From: Bradyrhizobium sp. ISRA430
Lineage (GTDB): Bacteria; Pseudomonadota; Alphaproteobacteria; Rhizobiales; Xanthobacteraceae
Assembly (NCBI RefSeq): GCF_029909975.1
Contig: NZ_CP094516.1
Location: 1,674,001-1,738,000, forward strand
Length of the DNA: 64,000 nt
Direction: 5' to 3'
The translations under genes and the position numbers were made by a program. Of this stretch, positions 38,515 through 47,384 are shown piece by piece; within the stretch, counting starts at the first letter, position 1, and each line of letters begins with the position of its first letter. The notes below the pieces were generated by a model that ran no database searches, was not told the DNA's origin, and saw only the letters and a list, made by a program, of their open reading frames with translations.

Positions 38515-40230
38515 TTAGGTCTCACTCCGGGTTTTCGGCAGCTCCGGAAAGTCCTCTTCCCGGAATTCGCGACCGCGCAGGGGATCGGTGCGATCGTCGT
38601 CGCGTTCGAGCCGGCGTAGCTGCACGCGGCGAATTTTTCCAGAGATCGTTTTCGGCAGCTCGGTGACGATCTCGATGCGGCGGATGCGCTTGAACGGCGC
38701 AAGGCGCGTGTGCAGATGCTTGAAGATCGACAACGCGGTTTCCGGCGTCCGCTCCGCGCCCGAGGTCAGCAGCACGAACGCCTTGGGGATCGCGAGCCGG
38801 ATCGGATCCGGGCTCGGCACCACGGCGGCTTCCGCGACCAGCTCATGCTCCAGCAGCACGCTCTCCAGCTCGAACGGGCTGACGCGGTAGTCGGAGGACT
38901 TGAAGACGTCGTCGGACCGCCCGACGAACGTGAGATAGCCTTCCTCGTCCGCGAAAACGACATCGCCGCTGCGATAGAGCGTGCCTTCGGCGCCCGACAA
39001 TTTGCCGTCGTCGCCCTGGTAGCCCTGCATCAGGCCGGCGGGACGATCCGCGCCGAGCAGCAACGTCACCTCGCCCTCTTTCGCCGGATGACCGTCGGCG
39101 TCGCTGATCTGGACGCGATAGCCCGGCAGCGGCCGGCCCATCGAGCCGACCTTGACCTTCTGACCCGGCGAGTTGCCGGCGAGCGCGGCGGTCTCGGTCT
39201 GGCCGTAGCCGTCGCGGATGGTGAGACCCCAGGCTGCCTGGACCTGGTCGATCACCTCCGGATTGAGCGGCTCGCCGGCGCCGCAGACTTCGCGCAAGGC
39301 CACTTTGAAGGACGAAAGGTCCTCCTGGATGAACAGCCGCCACACCGTCGGCGGCGCGCACAGCGTGGTGACGCCGCAGCGGCCGATGGTGGCGAGCAGG
39401 CCTTTCGCATCGAAGCGCGGCTGGTTGACGACGAACACGGTGGCACCCGCATTCCATGGCGCGAAAAAACAGCTCCAGGCATGCTTGGCCCAGCCGGGCG
39501 AGGAAATGTTGAGGTGAACGTCGCCGGGCTTCAGCCCGATCCAGTACATCGTGGAGAGATGGCCGACGGGATAGCTGCGCTGGCTGTGTCGCACCAGCTT
39601 TGGCTTGGCCGTGGTGCCGGAGGTGAAATAGAGCAGCATCGGGTCGTCGGCGTTGGTCGGACCATCGGGCACAAAGCTCTCCGACGATTTCGCCGCCTCA
39701 TCGTAGGCACGCCAGTCATCGGTGGCCGCGCCGACCACGATGCGGACGAGATTTTCGGTGCCGAGCCCCGCGAACTTCGCGACCTGGTCTTGCGCCGCCA
39801 CCACCGCCCTCGCCTTGCCGCGATCGAGCCGGTCGCGCAACTCATCGGCGGTGAGCAGCGTGGTCGCAGGAATCACGACGACGCCGAGCTTCATCGCGGC
39901 GAGCATGGTCTCCCACAGCGGAACCACATTGCCGAGCAGAAGCAGAAGATGATCGCCGCGCTTCAGGCCTTGCGCGCGCAGGAAGTTCGCGACGCGATTG
40001 GAGCGGCGCGACATCGTCTCGAAAGACAGCTTGGTCTGCTGGTCCTGCGCGTCGACGATCCAGAGCGCGGGCCGGTCCTTGCTCTCCGCATTCGCCGCCA
40101 GCTCGGCGTCGAACCAGTCGAGCGCCCAGTTGAAGGGAACCGGATCGGGCCAGCGGAAACCCTTGACCGCTGTCTCGTAGTCCGTGCGGTGCTTTAGCAG
40201 AAAGGCGCGCGCTTCCTGAAATGTCGTCAT
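38515..40230 (-). CDS. Acyl-CoA synthetase (AMP-binding, acetate/propionate-CoA ligase-like)
   Basis: A 571-residue adenylate-forming enzyme that makes an acyl-CoA from a carboxylate with ATP and CoA. Motifs are YFTSGTTAKPKLV, DGYGQTETAAL, YRSGDVVFADEEGYLTFVGRSDDVFKSSDYRVSPFELE, and a C-terminal Lys in LPKTISGKIRR. The start ATG overlaps the mmsB stop in TGATG; an alternative TTG one codon earlier is less likely. In context it may activate a branched or medium-chain acid for the valine pathway. Confidence 0.93.
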   Translation of the reverse strand: MTTFQEARAFLLKHRTDYETAVKGFRWPDPVPFNWALDWFDAELAANAESKDRPALWIVDAQDQQTKLSFETMSRRSNRVANFLRAQGLKRGDHLLLLLGNVVPLWETMLAAMKLGVVVIPATTLLTADELRDRLDRGKARAVVAAQDQVAKFAGLGTENLVRIVVGAATDDWRAYDEAAKSSESFVPDGPTNADDPMLLYFTSGTTAKPKLVRHSQRSYPVGHLSTMYWIGLKPGDVHLNISSPGWAKHAWSCFFAPWNAGATVFVVNQPRFDAKGLLATIGRCGVTTLCAPPTVWRLFIQEDLSSFKVALREVCGAGEPLNPEVIDQVQAAWGLTIRDGYGQTETAALAGNSPGQKVKVGSMGRPLPGYRVQISDADGHPAKEGEVTLLLGADRPAGLMQGYQGDDGKLSGAEGTLYRSGDVVFADEEGYLTFVGRSDDVFKSSDYRVSPFELESVLLEHELVAEAAVVPSPDPIRLAIPKAFVLLTSGAERTPETALSIFKHLHTRLAPFKRIRRIEIVTELPKTISGKIRRVQLRRLERDDDRTDPLRGREFREEDFPELPKTRSET

Positions 40231-41120
40231 CAAGCTTTCCCGGCCAACTCCCTAACGTGCTTGATAATTCCGGAAAAATCCACCCCGCCATGGCCGGCTG
40301 CATCGAAAGACTGATAGATCTCCTGCGCATGCTTGCCGAGCGGAGTCGCGGCGCCCGCCGCCTTCGCGGCGTCCTGCGCGAGCGTCAGGTCCTTCACCAT
40401 CAGTGCCGAGGCGAAGCCCGGCTTGTAGTCGTTGTTGGCGGGCGAGGTTGGCACCGGGCCCGGCACCGGGCAATAGCTCGTCAACGACCAGCACTGGCCC
40501 GACGAAGTCGAGGCGACGTCGAACAGCGCCTGATGCGAGAGCCCGAGCTTCTCTGCGAGCGCAAAGGCCTCGCTCACCGCGATCATGGAAATGCCGAGGA
40601 TCATGTTGTTGCAGATCTTCGCCGCTTGTCCCGCGCCGGCACCGCCACAATGCACGATCTTCTTGCCCATCTTCTCCAGCACGGGTTTTGCCGTCGCAAA
40701 CGCTGTCTCCTCGCCGCCGCACATGAAGGTGAGCGTCGCGCCCTTGGCGCCGCCCGTGCCGCCGGAGACCGGCGCGTCGACCGACAGCACGCCGTGCTTG
40801 GCGGCAAGCGCATGCGCCTGCCGCGCGCTTTCGACGTCGATGGTCGAGCTATCGATGATCAGCGCGCCCTTGGCCATCGCGGGAACGACCTCGTTCCAGA
40901 CGCCGAGAACATGCTTGCCGGCCGGCAGCATGGTGACGACGATGTCGGCCCCCTTCACGGCCCCTGGCGCACTGTCGGCAATGCTGGCGCCATCGGCCTT
41001 GGCCTGGTTGCGGGAGGCCTCGACCAGGTCGAACGCAACGACCTTTTGGCCGGCTTTGACTAGATTGGCCGCCATCGGGCCGCCCATGTTGCCGAGACCG
41101 ATGAATGCGATCGTGGCCAT
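40230..41120 (-). CDS. mmsB: 3-hydroxyisobutyrate dehydrogenase
   Basis: A 296-residue beta-hydroxyacid dehydrogenase that oxidises 3-hydroxyisobutyrate to methylmalonate semialdehyde in valine breakdown. It has FIGLGNMGGPMAANL at the NAD site, DAPVSGGTGGAKGATLTFMCGG in the substrate region, and the catalytic Lys in GAGQAAKICNNM. The GGAGGAGA ribosome site precedes the start. Its stop overlaps the next start codon (TGATG). Confidence 0.96.
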   Translation of the reverse strand: MATIAFIGLGNMGGPMAANLVKAGQKVVAFDLVEASRNQAKADGASIADSAPGAVKGADIVVTMLPAGKHVLGVWNEVVPAMAKGALIIDSSTIDVESARQAHALAAKHGVLSVDAPVSGGTGGAKGATLTFMCGGEETAFATAKPVLEKMGKKIVHCGGAGAGQAAKICNNMILGISMIAVSEAFALAEKLGLSHQALFDVASTSSGQCWSLTSYCPVPGPVPTSPANNDYKPGFASALMVKDLTLAQDAAKAAGAATPLGKHAQEIYQSFDAAGHGGVDFSGIIKHVRELAGKA

Positions 41121-41154
41121 CTTCGTCTCCTCCGCTGATGCGCGTTTCGCTCTG

Positions 41155-42225
41155 TCAGTTGAATTTCAGCTCGTCGGCGCCGATCTCGGCGAAATACGGC
41201 GCCACCATGTCGGGCGTGACGTCCTCGATCCGCGGCGGTGACCAGGTCGGATTGCGGTCCTTGTCGATCACGGCGGCGCGCACGCCCTCGCGGAAATCGT
41301 CGCTGCGGAAGACTTCGAGCGCGGCGCGATATTCGCGCACCAGGCACTCCTCCAGACTTGACGCCTGACGTGCGAGCCGCAGCAGCTTCAACGTCACCAC
41401 CATGCCGCGGGGCGACTTCTCGCCAAGAGTCTTCAGCGTGGCTATCGCGAAGTCCGAGCCGTCGCGCTTGAGCGCAGCGACGATGTCTTCCATGCGGTCG
41501 AACGCAAACAGCGCGTCGGTCGTCGCCTGCTTGGCGGCCACGGGTCCGGCGGTCCCGCCGGTCGCAAATCCGTCGATGAGCTTACTGACCTCGGCCGCGG
41601 TCGCGCCCGGGCGAACTTTCGTCAGCGCCTCGCGCAGCGCCGGCAGCTTTGTGGCGGGGACCACCGCATCGGCAAACTTCGCGTGGATCGCATCCGGGCC
41701 GTTCATGGTCTGGCCGGTCAGGCCAAAATACGTGCCGATCTCGCCGGGCGCGTGCGACAGCAAATAGGTGCCGCCGACATCGGGGAAGAAGCCGAGGCCG
41801 ACCTCGGGCATCGCAAGCTTGGTACGATCGGTCACGACGCGATGGCTTGCATGCGCGGAGAGACCGACGCCGCCGCCCATCACGATGCCATCCATGAAGG
41901 CGACGTAGGGTTTTGGAAATTTCTTGATTCGGGCGTTGAGGATGTATTCCTCGCGCCACAGGATCTTGCCGAGATCGCCGTTGACCTTGGAGCTCTCCCA
42001 GAGCGCGCGGATGTCGCCGCCGGCGCACAGGCCGCGCTCGCCGGCGCCTTCCAGCAGGATCACGGCAACCGCGGGATCGGTCTCGAATCGGTCGAGCGCC
42101 TTTTCGATGTCGCGAAACATCTCCAGCGTGACGGCGTTGATCGCCTTGGGGCGGTTGAGCCGGATTACGCCGGCAAAACCTTCGACGCGCGCAACCAGAT
42201 CGCCTTCTTCCACCATCGCCGTCAT
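41155..42225 (-). CDS. 3-hydroxyisobutyryl-CoA hydrolase / enoyl-CoA hydratase-like protein
   Basis: A 356-residue crotonase-fold protein. RLNRPKAINAVTLEMFRDIEKAL, EGAGERGLCAGGDI and MGGGVGLSAHASHRVVTDRTKLAMPEVGLGFFPDVGGTYLLS match the 3-hydroxyisobutyryl-CoA hydrolase (HIBCH) family, which releases free 3-hydroxyisobutyrate before mmsB acts. The length exceeds that of plain enoyl-CoA hydratases by about 100 residues, as expected for this family. The start overlaps the acyl-CoA dehydrogenase stop by 4 bases. Confidence 0.93.
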   Translation of the reverse strand: MTAMVEEGDLVARVEGFAGVIRLNRPKAINAVTLEMFRDIEKALDRFETDPAVAVILLEGAGERGLCAGGDIRALWESSKVNGDLGKILWREEYILNARIKKFPKPYVAFMDGIVMGGGVGLSAHASHRVVTDRTKLAMPEVGLGFFPDVGGTYLLSHAPGEIGTYFGLTGQTMNGPDAIHAKFADAVVPATKLPALREALTKVRPGATAAEVSKLIDGFATGGTAGPVAAKQATTDALFAFDRMEDIVAALKRDGSDFAIATLKTLGEKSPRGMVVTLKLLRLARQASSLEECLVREYRAALEVFRSDDFREGVRAAVIDKDRNPTWSPPRIEDVTPDMVAPYFAEIGADELKFN

Positions 42226-43370
42226 CGTGCGCCTTCGATCAGTTTGCGCGCCACGATGAGCCGCATGATTTCATTGGTGCCTTCGAGGATCTGGTGCACG
42301 CGCAGGTCGCGCACGATCTTCTCGATGCCGTATTCGCTGAGGTAGCCGTAGCCGCCGTGAAGCTGCAGCGCATGGTTGGCGACCTCGAAGCCGATATCGG
42401 TGCCGAAGCGCTTGGCCATCGCGCAGAGCATGGTGGCATCGGGGTCCTTGCGGTCCAGCGCCGCCGCGGCGCGCCACAAGAAAGTGCGTGCGGCCTCCAG
42501 CTCGATCGCCATATCGGCGAGGCGGAATTGCAGCGCCTGGAATTCGTCGAGCCGCTTGCCGAAGGCCTTGCGCTCCTTCATGTAGGCGCGCGCCTTGTCG
42601 AGCGCGGCCTGCGCGCCGCCGAGCGAACACGCCGTGATGTTGAGGCGGCCGCCGTCGAGCCCGGCCATCGCGATTCTGAAGCCGACGCCCTCCTCGCTCA
42701 GCCGGTTGGCCACCGGCACGCGCGCGTTCTCGAACATCACCGCGCGGGTCGGCTGCGCGTTCCAGCCCATCTTGCGCTCATTGGCGCCGAACGAGACGCC
42801 CGGCGTCTTGCCGTCGATGACGAGAGTCGAGATGCCGCCGGGCCCGTCGCCGCCGGTCCGCACCATCGCAACGAGAATATCGCTGCCGCCGGCACCCGAG
42901 ATGAACTGCTTCTGGCCGTTGAGAACATAGTGATCGCCGTCGCGCACCGCGCGGGTGCGCAGCGCCGCCGCGTCCGAGCCGGCGCCCGGCTCGGTCAGGC
43001 AGTAGCTTGCGATCAGCTCCATGGTGCAGAGCTTCGGCAGCCACTTCTGGCGCTGGCTGTCGCTGCCGTAGGCATCGATCATCCACAACGCCATGTTGTG
43101 GATGGAGATGAAGGCCGAGGTGGTCGGGCAGCCGGTCGCGAGCGCCTCGAAGATCAGCGCCGCGTCGAAGCGCGTCATGGCGGAGCCGCCGACATCGTCG
43201 CGGATGTAGATGCCGCCCATGCCGAGCGTGGCGGCCTCGCGCATCACGTCGACAGGAAAATGCTTCTCCTCGTCCCAGCGCAGCGCATGCGGCGCGATCT
43301 TCTCCGCCGCAAACGCCAACGCCATGTCGCGAACCGCGATCTGATCCTCGTTCAGAGCGAACTGCATCAT
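42222..43370 (-). CDS. Acyl-CoA dehydrogenase (isobutyryl-CoA dehydrogenase-like)
   Basis: A 382-residue flavin-dependent acyl-CoA dehydrogenase. Features are the LTEPGAGSDAAALRTRA segment, FISGAGGSDILV, the domain with DEFQALQFRLADMAIELEAART, and QLHGGYGYLSEYGIEKIVRDLRVHQILEGTNEIMRLIVARKL at the end with the catalytic Glu in EGTNE. Its place between mmsA and the HIBCH gene suits isobutyryl-CoA oxidation. The chain-length preference is inferred. Confidence 0.94.
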   Translation of the reverse strand: MMQFALNEDQIAVRDMALAFAAEKIAPHALRWDEEKHFPVDVMREAATLGMGGIYIRDDVGGSAMTRFDAALIFEALATGCPTTSAFISIHNMALWMIDAYGSDSQRQKWLPKLCTMELIASYCLTEPGAGSDAAALRTRAVRDGDHYVLNGQKQFISGAGGSDILVAMVRTGGDGPGGISTLVIDGKTPGVSFGANERKMGWNAQPTRAVMFENARVPVANRLSEEGVGFRIAMAGLDGGRLNITACSLGGAQAALDKARAYMKERKAFGKRLDEFQALQFRLADMAIELEAARTFLWRAAAALDRKDPDATMLCAMAKRFGTDIGFEVANHALQLHGGYGYLSEYGIEKIVRDLRVHQILEGTNEIMRLIVARKLIEGAR

Positions 43371-43389
43371 CGCCTCGCTCTAAAAAGAA

Positions 43390-44886
43390 TTACTTCATCA
43401 GCGGGATCGAGAACTCCGCACCCTCCTTGACGCCGGACGGCCAGCGCGAGGTCACCGTCTTGGTCTTGGTGTAGAATCGGATCGAGTCCGGGCCGTGTTG
43501 GTTGAGATCGCCGAAGCCCGACTTCTTCCAGCCGCCGAAGGTGTAGTAGGCGATCGGCACCGGAATCGGCACGTTGATGCCGACCATGCCGACGTTCACC
43601 TTGGCCGCGAAGTCGCGCGCGGCGTCGCCGTCGCGGGTGAAGATGGCAACGCCGTTGCCGTAGTCATGGTCGGACGGCAACGCCAGCGCTTCCTTGTAGT
43701 CGTGTGCGCGCACGACCGAGAGCACCGGGCCAAAGATCTCTTCCTTGTAGATGCGCATGTCCTTGGTGACGTTGTCGAACAGCGAACCGCCGAGATAGAA
43801 GCCCTTCTCGTAGCCCTGCATCTTGAAGCCGCGGCCATCGACGGCGAGCGTCGCGCCTTCCTTGAGGCCGATGTCGATGTAGCTCTTGACCTTCTCGACC
43901 GCCTCACGCGTCACCAGCGGACCGTAATCGGCCGACGGATCGATCGAGGTGCCGATCTTCAGCGACTCGACGCGTGGAATCAGCTTCTCCATCAGGCGAT
44001 CGGCGGTGGTCTTGCCGACGGGAACGGCGACGGAGACCGCCATGCAGCGCTCGCCGCCCGAGCCGTAGCCTGCGCCGATCAGCGCGTCGACGGTCTGGTC
44101 CATGTCGGCGTCGGGCATGACGATGGCGTGGTTCTTGGCGCCACCAAAGCACTGGCAGCGCTTACCGGTCTGCGCGGCGCGGGTATAGATGTATTCGGCG
44201 ATCGCGGTGGAGCCGACGAAGCCGATGGCCTTGATGTCGGGATCGTCGAGGATGGCGTCGACCGCCTCCTTGTCACCGTTGACGACGTTGAGGATGCCGG
44301 CCGGCAGGCCCGCTTCGATCATCAGCTCGGCAAGCTTCATCGGCACGCCGGGATCGCGCTCCGACGGCTTGAGGATGAAGGCGTTGCCGCAGGCGATCGC
44401 GGGCGCGAACTTCCACATCGGGATCATCGCCGGGAAATTGAACGGCGTGATGCCGGCGACGACGCCAAGCGGCTGGCGCAGCGAGTAGATGTCGATGCCG
44501 GGACCGGCGCCTTCGGTGTACTCGCCCTTCATCAGGTGCGGAATGCCGCAGGCGAACTCGACCACTTCGAGACCGCGCTGGATGTCGCCCTTGGCGTCGG
44601 GAACGGTCTTGCCGTGCTCGCGGGCCAAGAGCTCGGCGAGCTTGTCGTAGTCGCGCTGCACCAGCTCGAGAAACTTCATCATGACGCGGGCGCGGCGCTG
44701 CGGATTGGTCGCAGCCCATTCCGGCTGCGCGGCGCGCGCGTTCTCGACGGCGGCGCGGACTTCAGCCTTCGACGCCAGCGCCACCTTGGCCTGGACGTCG
44801 CCGGTCATCGGCTCAAAGACGTCGGCGGTGCGGCCCGACGTGCCCTTCACTTCCTTGCCACCGATGAAATGTCCGACTGCGCGCAT
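43390..44886 (-). CDS. mmsA: Methylmalonate-semialdehyde dehydrogenase (CoA-acylating)
   Basis: A 498-residue aldehyde dehydrogenase that converts methylmalonate semialdehyde to propionyl-CoA. It shows GGAKNHAIVMPDADMDQTVDALIGAGYGSGGERCMA with the catalytic Cys in ERCMA, ITPFNFPAMIPMWKFAPAIACGNAF and a C-terminal GGWKKSGFGDLNQHGPDSIRFYTKTKT block, all typical of MmsA. GGGAGG lies six bases before the ATG. It is the first gene of the leftward operon and faces the LysR gene. Confidence 0.97.
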   Translation of the reverse strand: MRAVGHFIGGKEVKGTSGRTADVFEPMTGDVQAKVALASKAEVRAAVENARAAQPEWAATNPQRRARVMMKFLELVQRDYDKLAELLAREHGKTVPDAKGDIQRGLEVVEFACGIPHLMKGEYTEGAGPGIDIYSLRQPLGVVAGITPFNFPAMIPMWKFAPAIACGNAFILKPSERDPGVPMKLAELMIEAGLPAGILNVVNGDKEAVDAILDDPDIKAIGFVGSTAIAEYIYTRAAQTGKRCQCFGGAKNHAIVMPDADMDQTVDALIGAGYGSGGERCMAVSVAVPVGKTTADRLMEKLIPRVESLKIGTSIDPSADYGPLVTREAVEKVKSYIDIGLKEGATLAVDGRGFKMQGYEKGFYLGGSLFDNVTKDMRIYKEEIFGPVLSVVRAHDYKEALALPSDHDYGNGVAIFTRDGDAARDFAAKVNVGMVGINVPIPVPIAYYTFGGWKKSGFGDLNQHGPDSIRFYTKTKTVTSRWPSGVKEGAEFSIPLMK

Positions 44887-44923
44887 GAATACCTCCCACG
44901 GAACGGGTTAGATCGCTTTGACA

Positions 44924-44952
44924 AATCCTATTGACCTGCATTTTATAGGATT
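44924..44952. promoter_or_regulatory. Inverted repeat AATCCTAT-N13-ATAGGATT in the mmsA/LysR promoter region
   Basis: Perfect 8-bp arms at 44924-44931 and 44945-44952 in the 100-bp gap between the divergent mmsA and LysR starts. The size and position fit a LysR operator. A TTGACC element also lies inside the spacer. Confidence 0.55.
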
Positions 44953-44986
44953 CAAGTCTGAGATATTGCACCATAGATGTGCGAAA

Positions 44987-45895
44987 ATGCTGGATCAAGG
45001 CGCGATCGACTGGGATGATTTTCGTTTCGTGCTGGCCATCGTGCGGGGCGGCTCGGTCTCGGCTGCGGCCAAGCAACTCGGCGTCGACCATGCCACGGTG
45101 ATCCGCCGCGTCGACCGGCTCGAACGGCACCTCTCCGCAAAGCTGTTTGACCGGCGCAAGACCGGCTATCTCCTCACCGAGGCCGGCCAGCGCGTCGCCG
45201 ACAGTGCGGAAGCGATGGAATCCACCATCGTTGCCAACCAGGAGCAGGTCGGCGGCTCGGTGGCGCGCCTGACCGGCACGGTGCGGATCGGCGCCCCCGA
45301 CGGCTTCGGCACCGCCTTCCTGGCGCCGCGGCTTGTGGCCTTTGCCGATCGCTATCCCGATCTCGATCTGCAACTTGTGGCAACCGCGCGGCTGTTCAGC
45401 CTCTCCAAGCGCGAAGCCGACATCGCCATCAGCCTGACCATGCCGAACGAGGGTCGGATCGTTGGCCGCAAGCTCTTGGACTACCGCCTCGGGCTTTATG
45501 CCGCACCTGCCTATCTCGACCGCCACCCCAGGATCACCTCGCGCGAGGTGCTCCCGCAGCATCGCTTCGTCGGCTATATCGAGGAACTGCTGTTCACGCC
45601 GGAGCTGGACTATCTGCCGCAGGTCGCGCCGCGCCTTTCGGCGCGCTTCCGCAGCGCCAATCTTATAGCGCAGCTCAACGCCACGCTGGCCGGCTTCGGC
45701 ATTGCCGTGCTGCCGCACTTCATGGCGAGCGACTATCCGCAGCTCATCCCGGTGCTGCGGGACGAGGTCTCGATCACTCGAACGTTCTGGATGCTCATGC
45801 ACGCCGACAGCAAGGATCTCGCGCGCATTCGCGCGGTGGCGGATTACATCAGCGAGATCGTGGAACAGGAGCGGGGACTGTTTTCGGGGCGATGA
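44987..45895 (+). CDS. LysR-family regulator of the valine-degradation operon
   Basis: A 302-residue LysR protein. The helix-turn-helix is at about 6-64 (IDWDDFRFVLAIVRGGSVSAAAKQLGVDHATVIRRVDRLERHLSAKLFDRRKTG). It is divergent from mmsA across a palindrome, so control of the valine operon is likely. An in-frame start at 44918 would overlap the palindrome region and adds a non-conserved N-terminus. The effector, perhaps a pathway intermediate, is inferred only. Confidence 0.9.
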   Translation: MLDQGAIDWDDFRFVLAIVRGGSVSAAAKQLGVDHATVIRRVDRLERHLSAKLFDRRKTGYLLTEAGQRVADSAEAMESTIVANQEQVGGSVARLTGTVRIGAPDGFGTAFLAPRLVAFADRYPDLDLQLVATARLFSLSKREADIAISLTMPNEGRIVGRKLLDYRLGLYAAPAYLDRHPRITSREVLPQHRFVGYIEELLFTPELDYLPQVAPRLSARFRSANLIAQLNATLAGFGIAVLPHFMASDYPQLIPVLRDEVSITRTFWMLMHADSKDLARIRAVADYISEIVEQERGLFSGR

Positions 45896-45924
45896 ATTGG
45901 GGCCACCTCTTCTCTCGCTCCTTG

Positions 45925-45992
45925 CTACAGAAGCGGTGGGTTACGCCTAACGGACTGCGCTTCGCGCAGCCGCGGGGCTAACTCACCCTACG
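45925..45992. repeat. Palindromic repeat, family 4, short copy
   Basis: CTACAGAAGCGGTGGGTTAC at the left and GGGGCTAACTCACCCTACG at the right with an inner TGCGCTTCGCGCA hairpin. It resembles the copy at 15743. It lies between the LysR and TetR genes. Confidence 0.7.
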
Positions 45993-46002
45993 GCAGCTCG
46001 CG

Positions 46003-46629
46003 CTAATTCTGCTTCTCGCGCGGCTTCTTCGCCGATACCTTCGCCGGCTCGCGGCGGGCGCCATCGAGCGCGCTGTCCCTGCCCGCCTTCAGCACCTCGT
46101 CCGACAATTCGCTGGAACCAGAAATGCGCGCCAGCAGCATGGTGCCAGCCATGGTCGCCAGCGTCGCGATCGCTTGCTTGCGCGCCGCCTTGCGCGGCAG
46201 GTTGGGGATGAAGTCGGCCATCATCTCGATCATCTCGTCGAGCTTGCCAGCAAAGGCCTTTCGTGTCTTCGGGCTCTCGCGCGCGATCTCGGCGCCGAGC
46301 GAGGGGATCGAGCAGCCGTGCCCGGGATTGTCACGATGAAGCGCCGAGAGATAGCTCTCCGCGATGAGCGCCAGCCGCTTTTCGGGAGCGGCCTCGTCCG
46401 TGATCTTGCGCCAGTGCTCCATCGAGCGGTCCATGGCGTAGGCAAAAGCCTCGATCACCAGCGCCTCGCGGGAATCGAAATGCGCATAGAAGCCGCCATG
46501 GGTCAGGCCGGCTTCCTTCATGAGGTCGGCAACGCCGATGCCGTGGGCGCCCTTTTCGCGCAGCCGTACGGAGGCCTTCCTCACGATGCGGTCGTGGGTT
46601 TCCTGCTTGTGTTCCCTGGAGTAGCGCAT
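46003..46629 (-). CDS. TetR-family transcriptional regulator
   Basis: A 208-residue TetR repressor. DNA-binding helices are at 10-55, KASVRLREKGAHGIGVADLMKEAGLTHGGFYAHFDSREALV, with the GGFYAHF signature of the branch that controls fatty-acid and aromatic genes. The C-terminus is basic (PAKVSAKKPREKQN). It follows the PaaI thioesterase gene with 58 bases between, so both are one leftward operon controlled by the palindrome at 47241. Confidence 0.93.
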   Translation of the reverse strand: MRYSREHKQETHDRIVRKASVRLREKGAHGIGVADLMKEAGLTHGGFYAHFDSREALVIEAFAYAMDRSMEHWRKITDEAAPEKRLALIAESYLSALHRDNPGHGCSIPSLGAEIARESPKTRKAFAGKLDEMIEMMADFIPNLPRKAARKQAIATLATMAGTMLLARISGSSELSDEVLKAGRDSALDGARREPAKVSAKKPREKQN

Positions 46630-46687
46630 GCTGATCCCATTGGATGTCGGAAATCATCTAATACACGACAATTGCCCGATTGGCGCA

Positions 46688-47227
46688 TTAATTCGCAGTT
46701 AAGTTGTTGCCGATCATCGAAAAGGTTGCAGTTGCATGGACCGCCAGCGCCCCCTTCCCGTCGCGAACGAAGCCTTCGGCGTAGCTGCTCTGGCGTCCCA
46801 ACTTGATCACCTTACCTTCGGCCGAGATCAGCCCGGACCGGATCGAGAGCGGGCGCAGGAAGGTCAGCTTTAGATCGAGCGTGACGGACCCTTGCCCGGC
46901 CTCCAGCCTGGTCGAGATCGCGCATCCCATGGCGGTGTCGAGCAGCGCCGCTGCGGTCGCGCCGTGCAGGAGGCCGATGGTGTTTTCGAGATCCTCGCGC
47001 GGCTCGAGTTCCATGACGATCCGGCCGGGCTCGACTACGGCCATGGTGAAGCCAATCAGCTTGGCGAAAGGCGGCGGCGGCAGGCGGCCGTCGCGAATGC
47101 CCAGCATGGCGTCCATGCCCGAGAGTCCCATGGCCGCCTTCGCAACCGGTGCCGGCACCTGCCAGTCCACCACGCGCTCGCGCCGGTGCGCGGGCGAGAA
47201 CAGGTCGAGTTGATCCGTGTCGGTCAT
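46688..47227 (-). CDS. PaaI-family acyl-CoA thioesterase
   Basis: A 179-residue hotdog thioesterase: FTMAVVEPGRIVMELEPREDLENTIGLLHGATAAALLDTAMGCAISTRLEAG with the hotdog helix HGATAAALLDTA, and a VTLDLKLTFLRPL strand. It hydrolyses acyl-CoA; the chain is unknown. GAGG precedes the start. Transcribed toward TetR, divergent from the enoyl-CoA hydratase. Confidence 0.9.
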   Translation of the reverse strand: MTDTDQLDLFSPAHRRERVVDWQVPAPVAKAAMGLSGMDAMLGIRDGRLPPPPFAKLIGFTMAVVEPGRIVMELEPREDLENTIGLLHGATAAALLDTAMGCAISTRLEAGQGSVTLDLKLTFLRPLSIRSGLISAEGKVIKLGRQSSYAEGFVRDGKGALAVHATATFSMIGNNLTAN

Positions 47228-47240
47228 GGGGTGCCTCTTT

Positions 47241-47258
47241 GTATGATACGCATCATAC
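47241..47258. promoter_or_regulatory. Palindrome GTATGAT-ACGC-ATCATAC, candidate TetR operator
   Basis: A perfect 18-bp inverted repeat (7-bp arms, 4-base spacer) beginning 14 bases upstream of the PaaI start codon and about 130 bases before the divergent enoyl-CoA hydratase. The TetR gene is downstream of PaaI in the same operon, making this the natural site of autoregulation. ATGAT/ATCAT half-sites recur before the thiolase at 48395-48411. Confidence 0.65.
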
Positions 47259-47384
47259 TATCTGACGGACTTCGTGTTGGCAACTCAGTCGCCCTGCCCG
47301 CTTGACAAGCGGAGCATTTCAGCCCGGAAGTGGATCCGACCGATGCGCACGGCGCGCACGTCCACAAAGCTTCGAGATCCCGCT

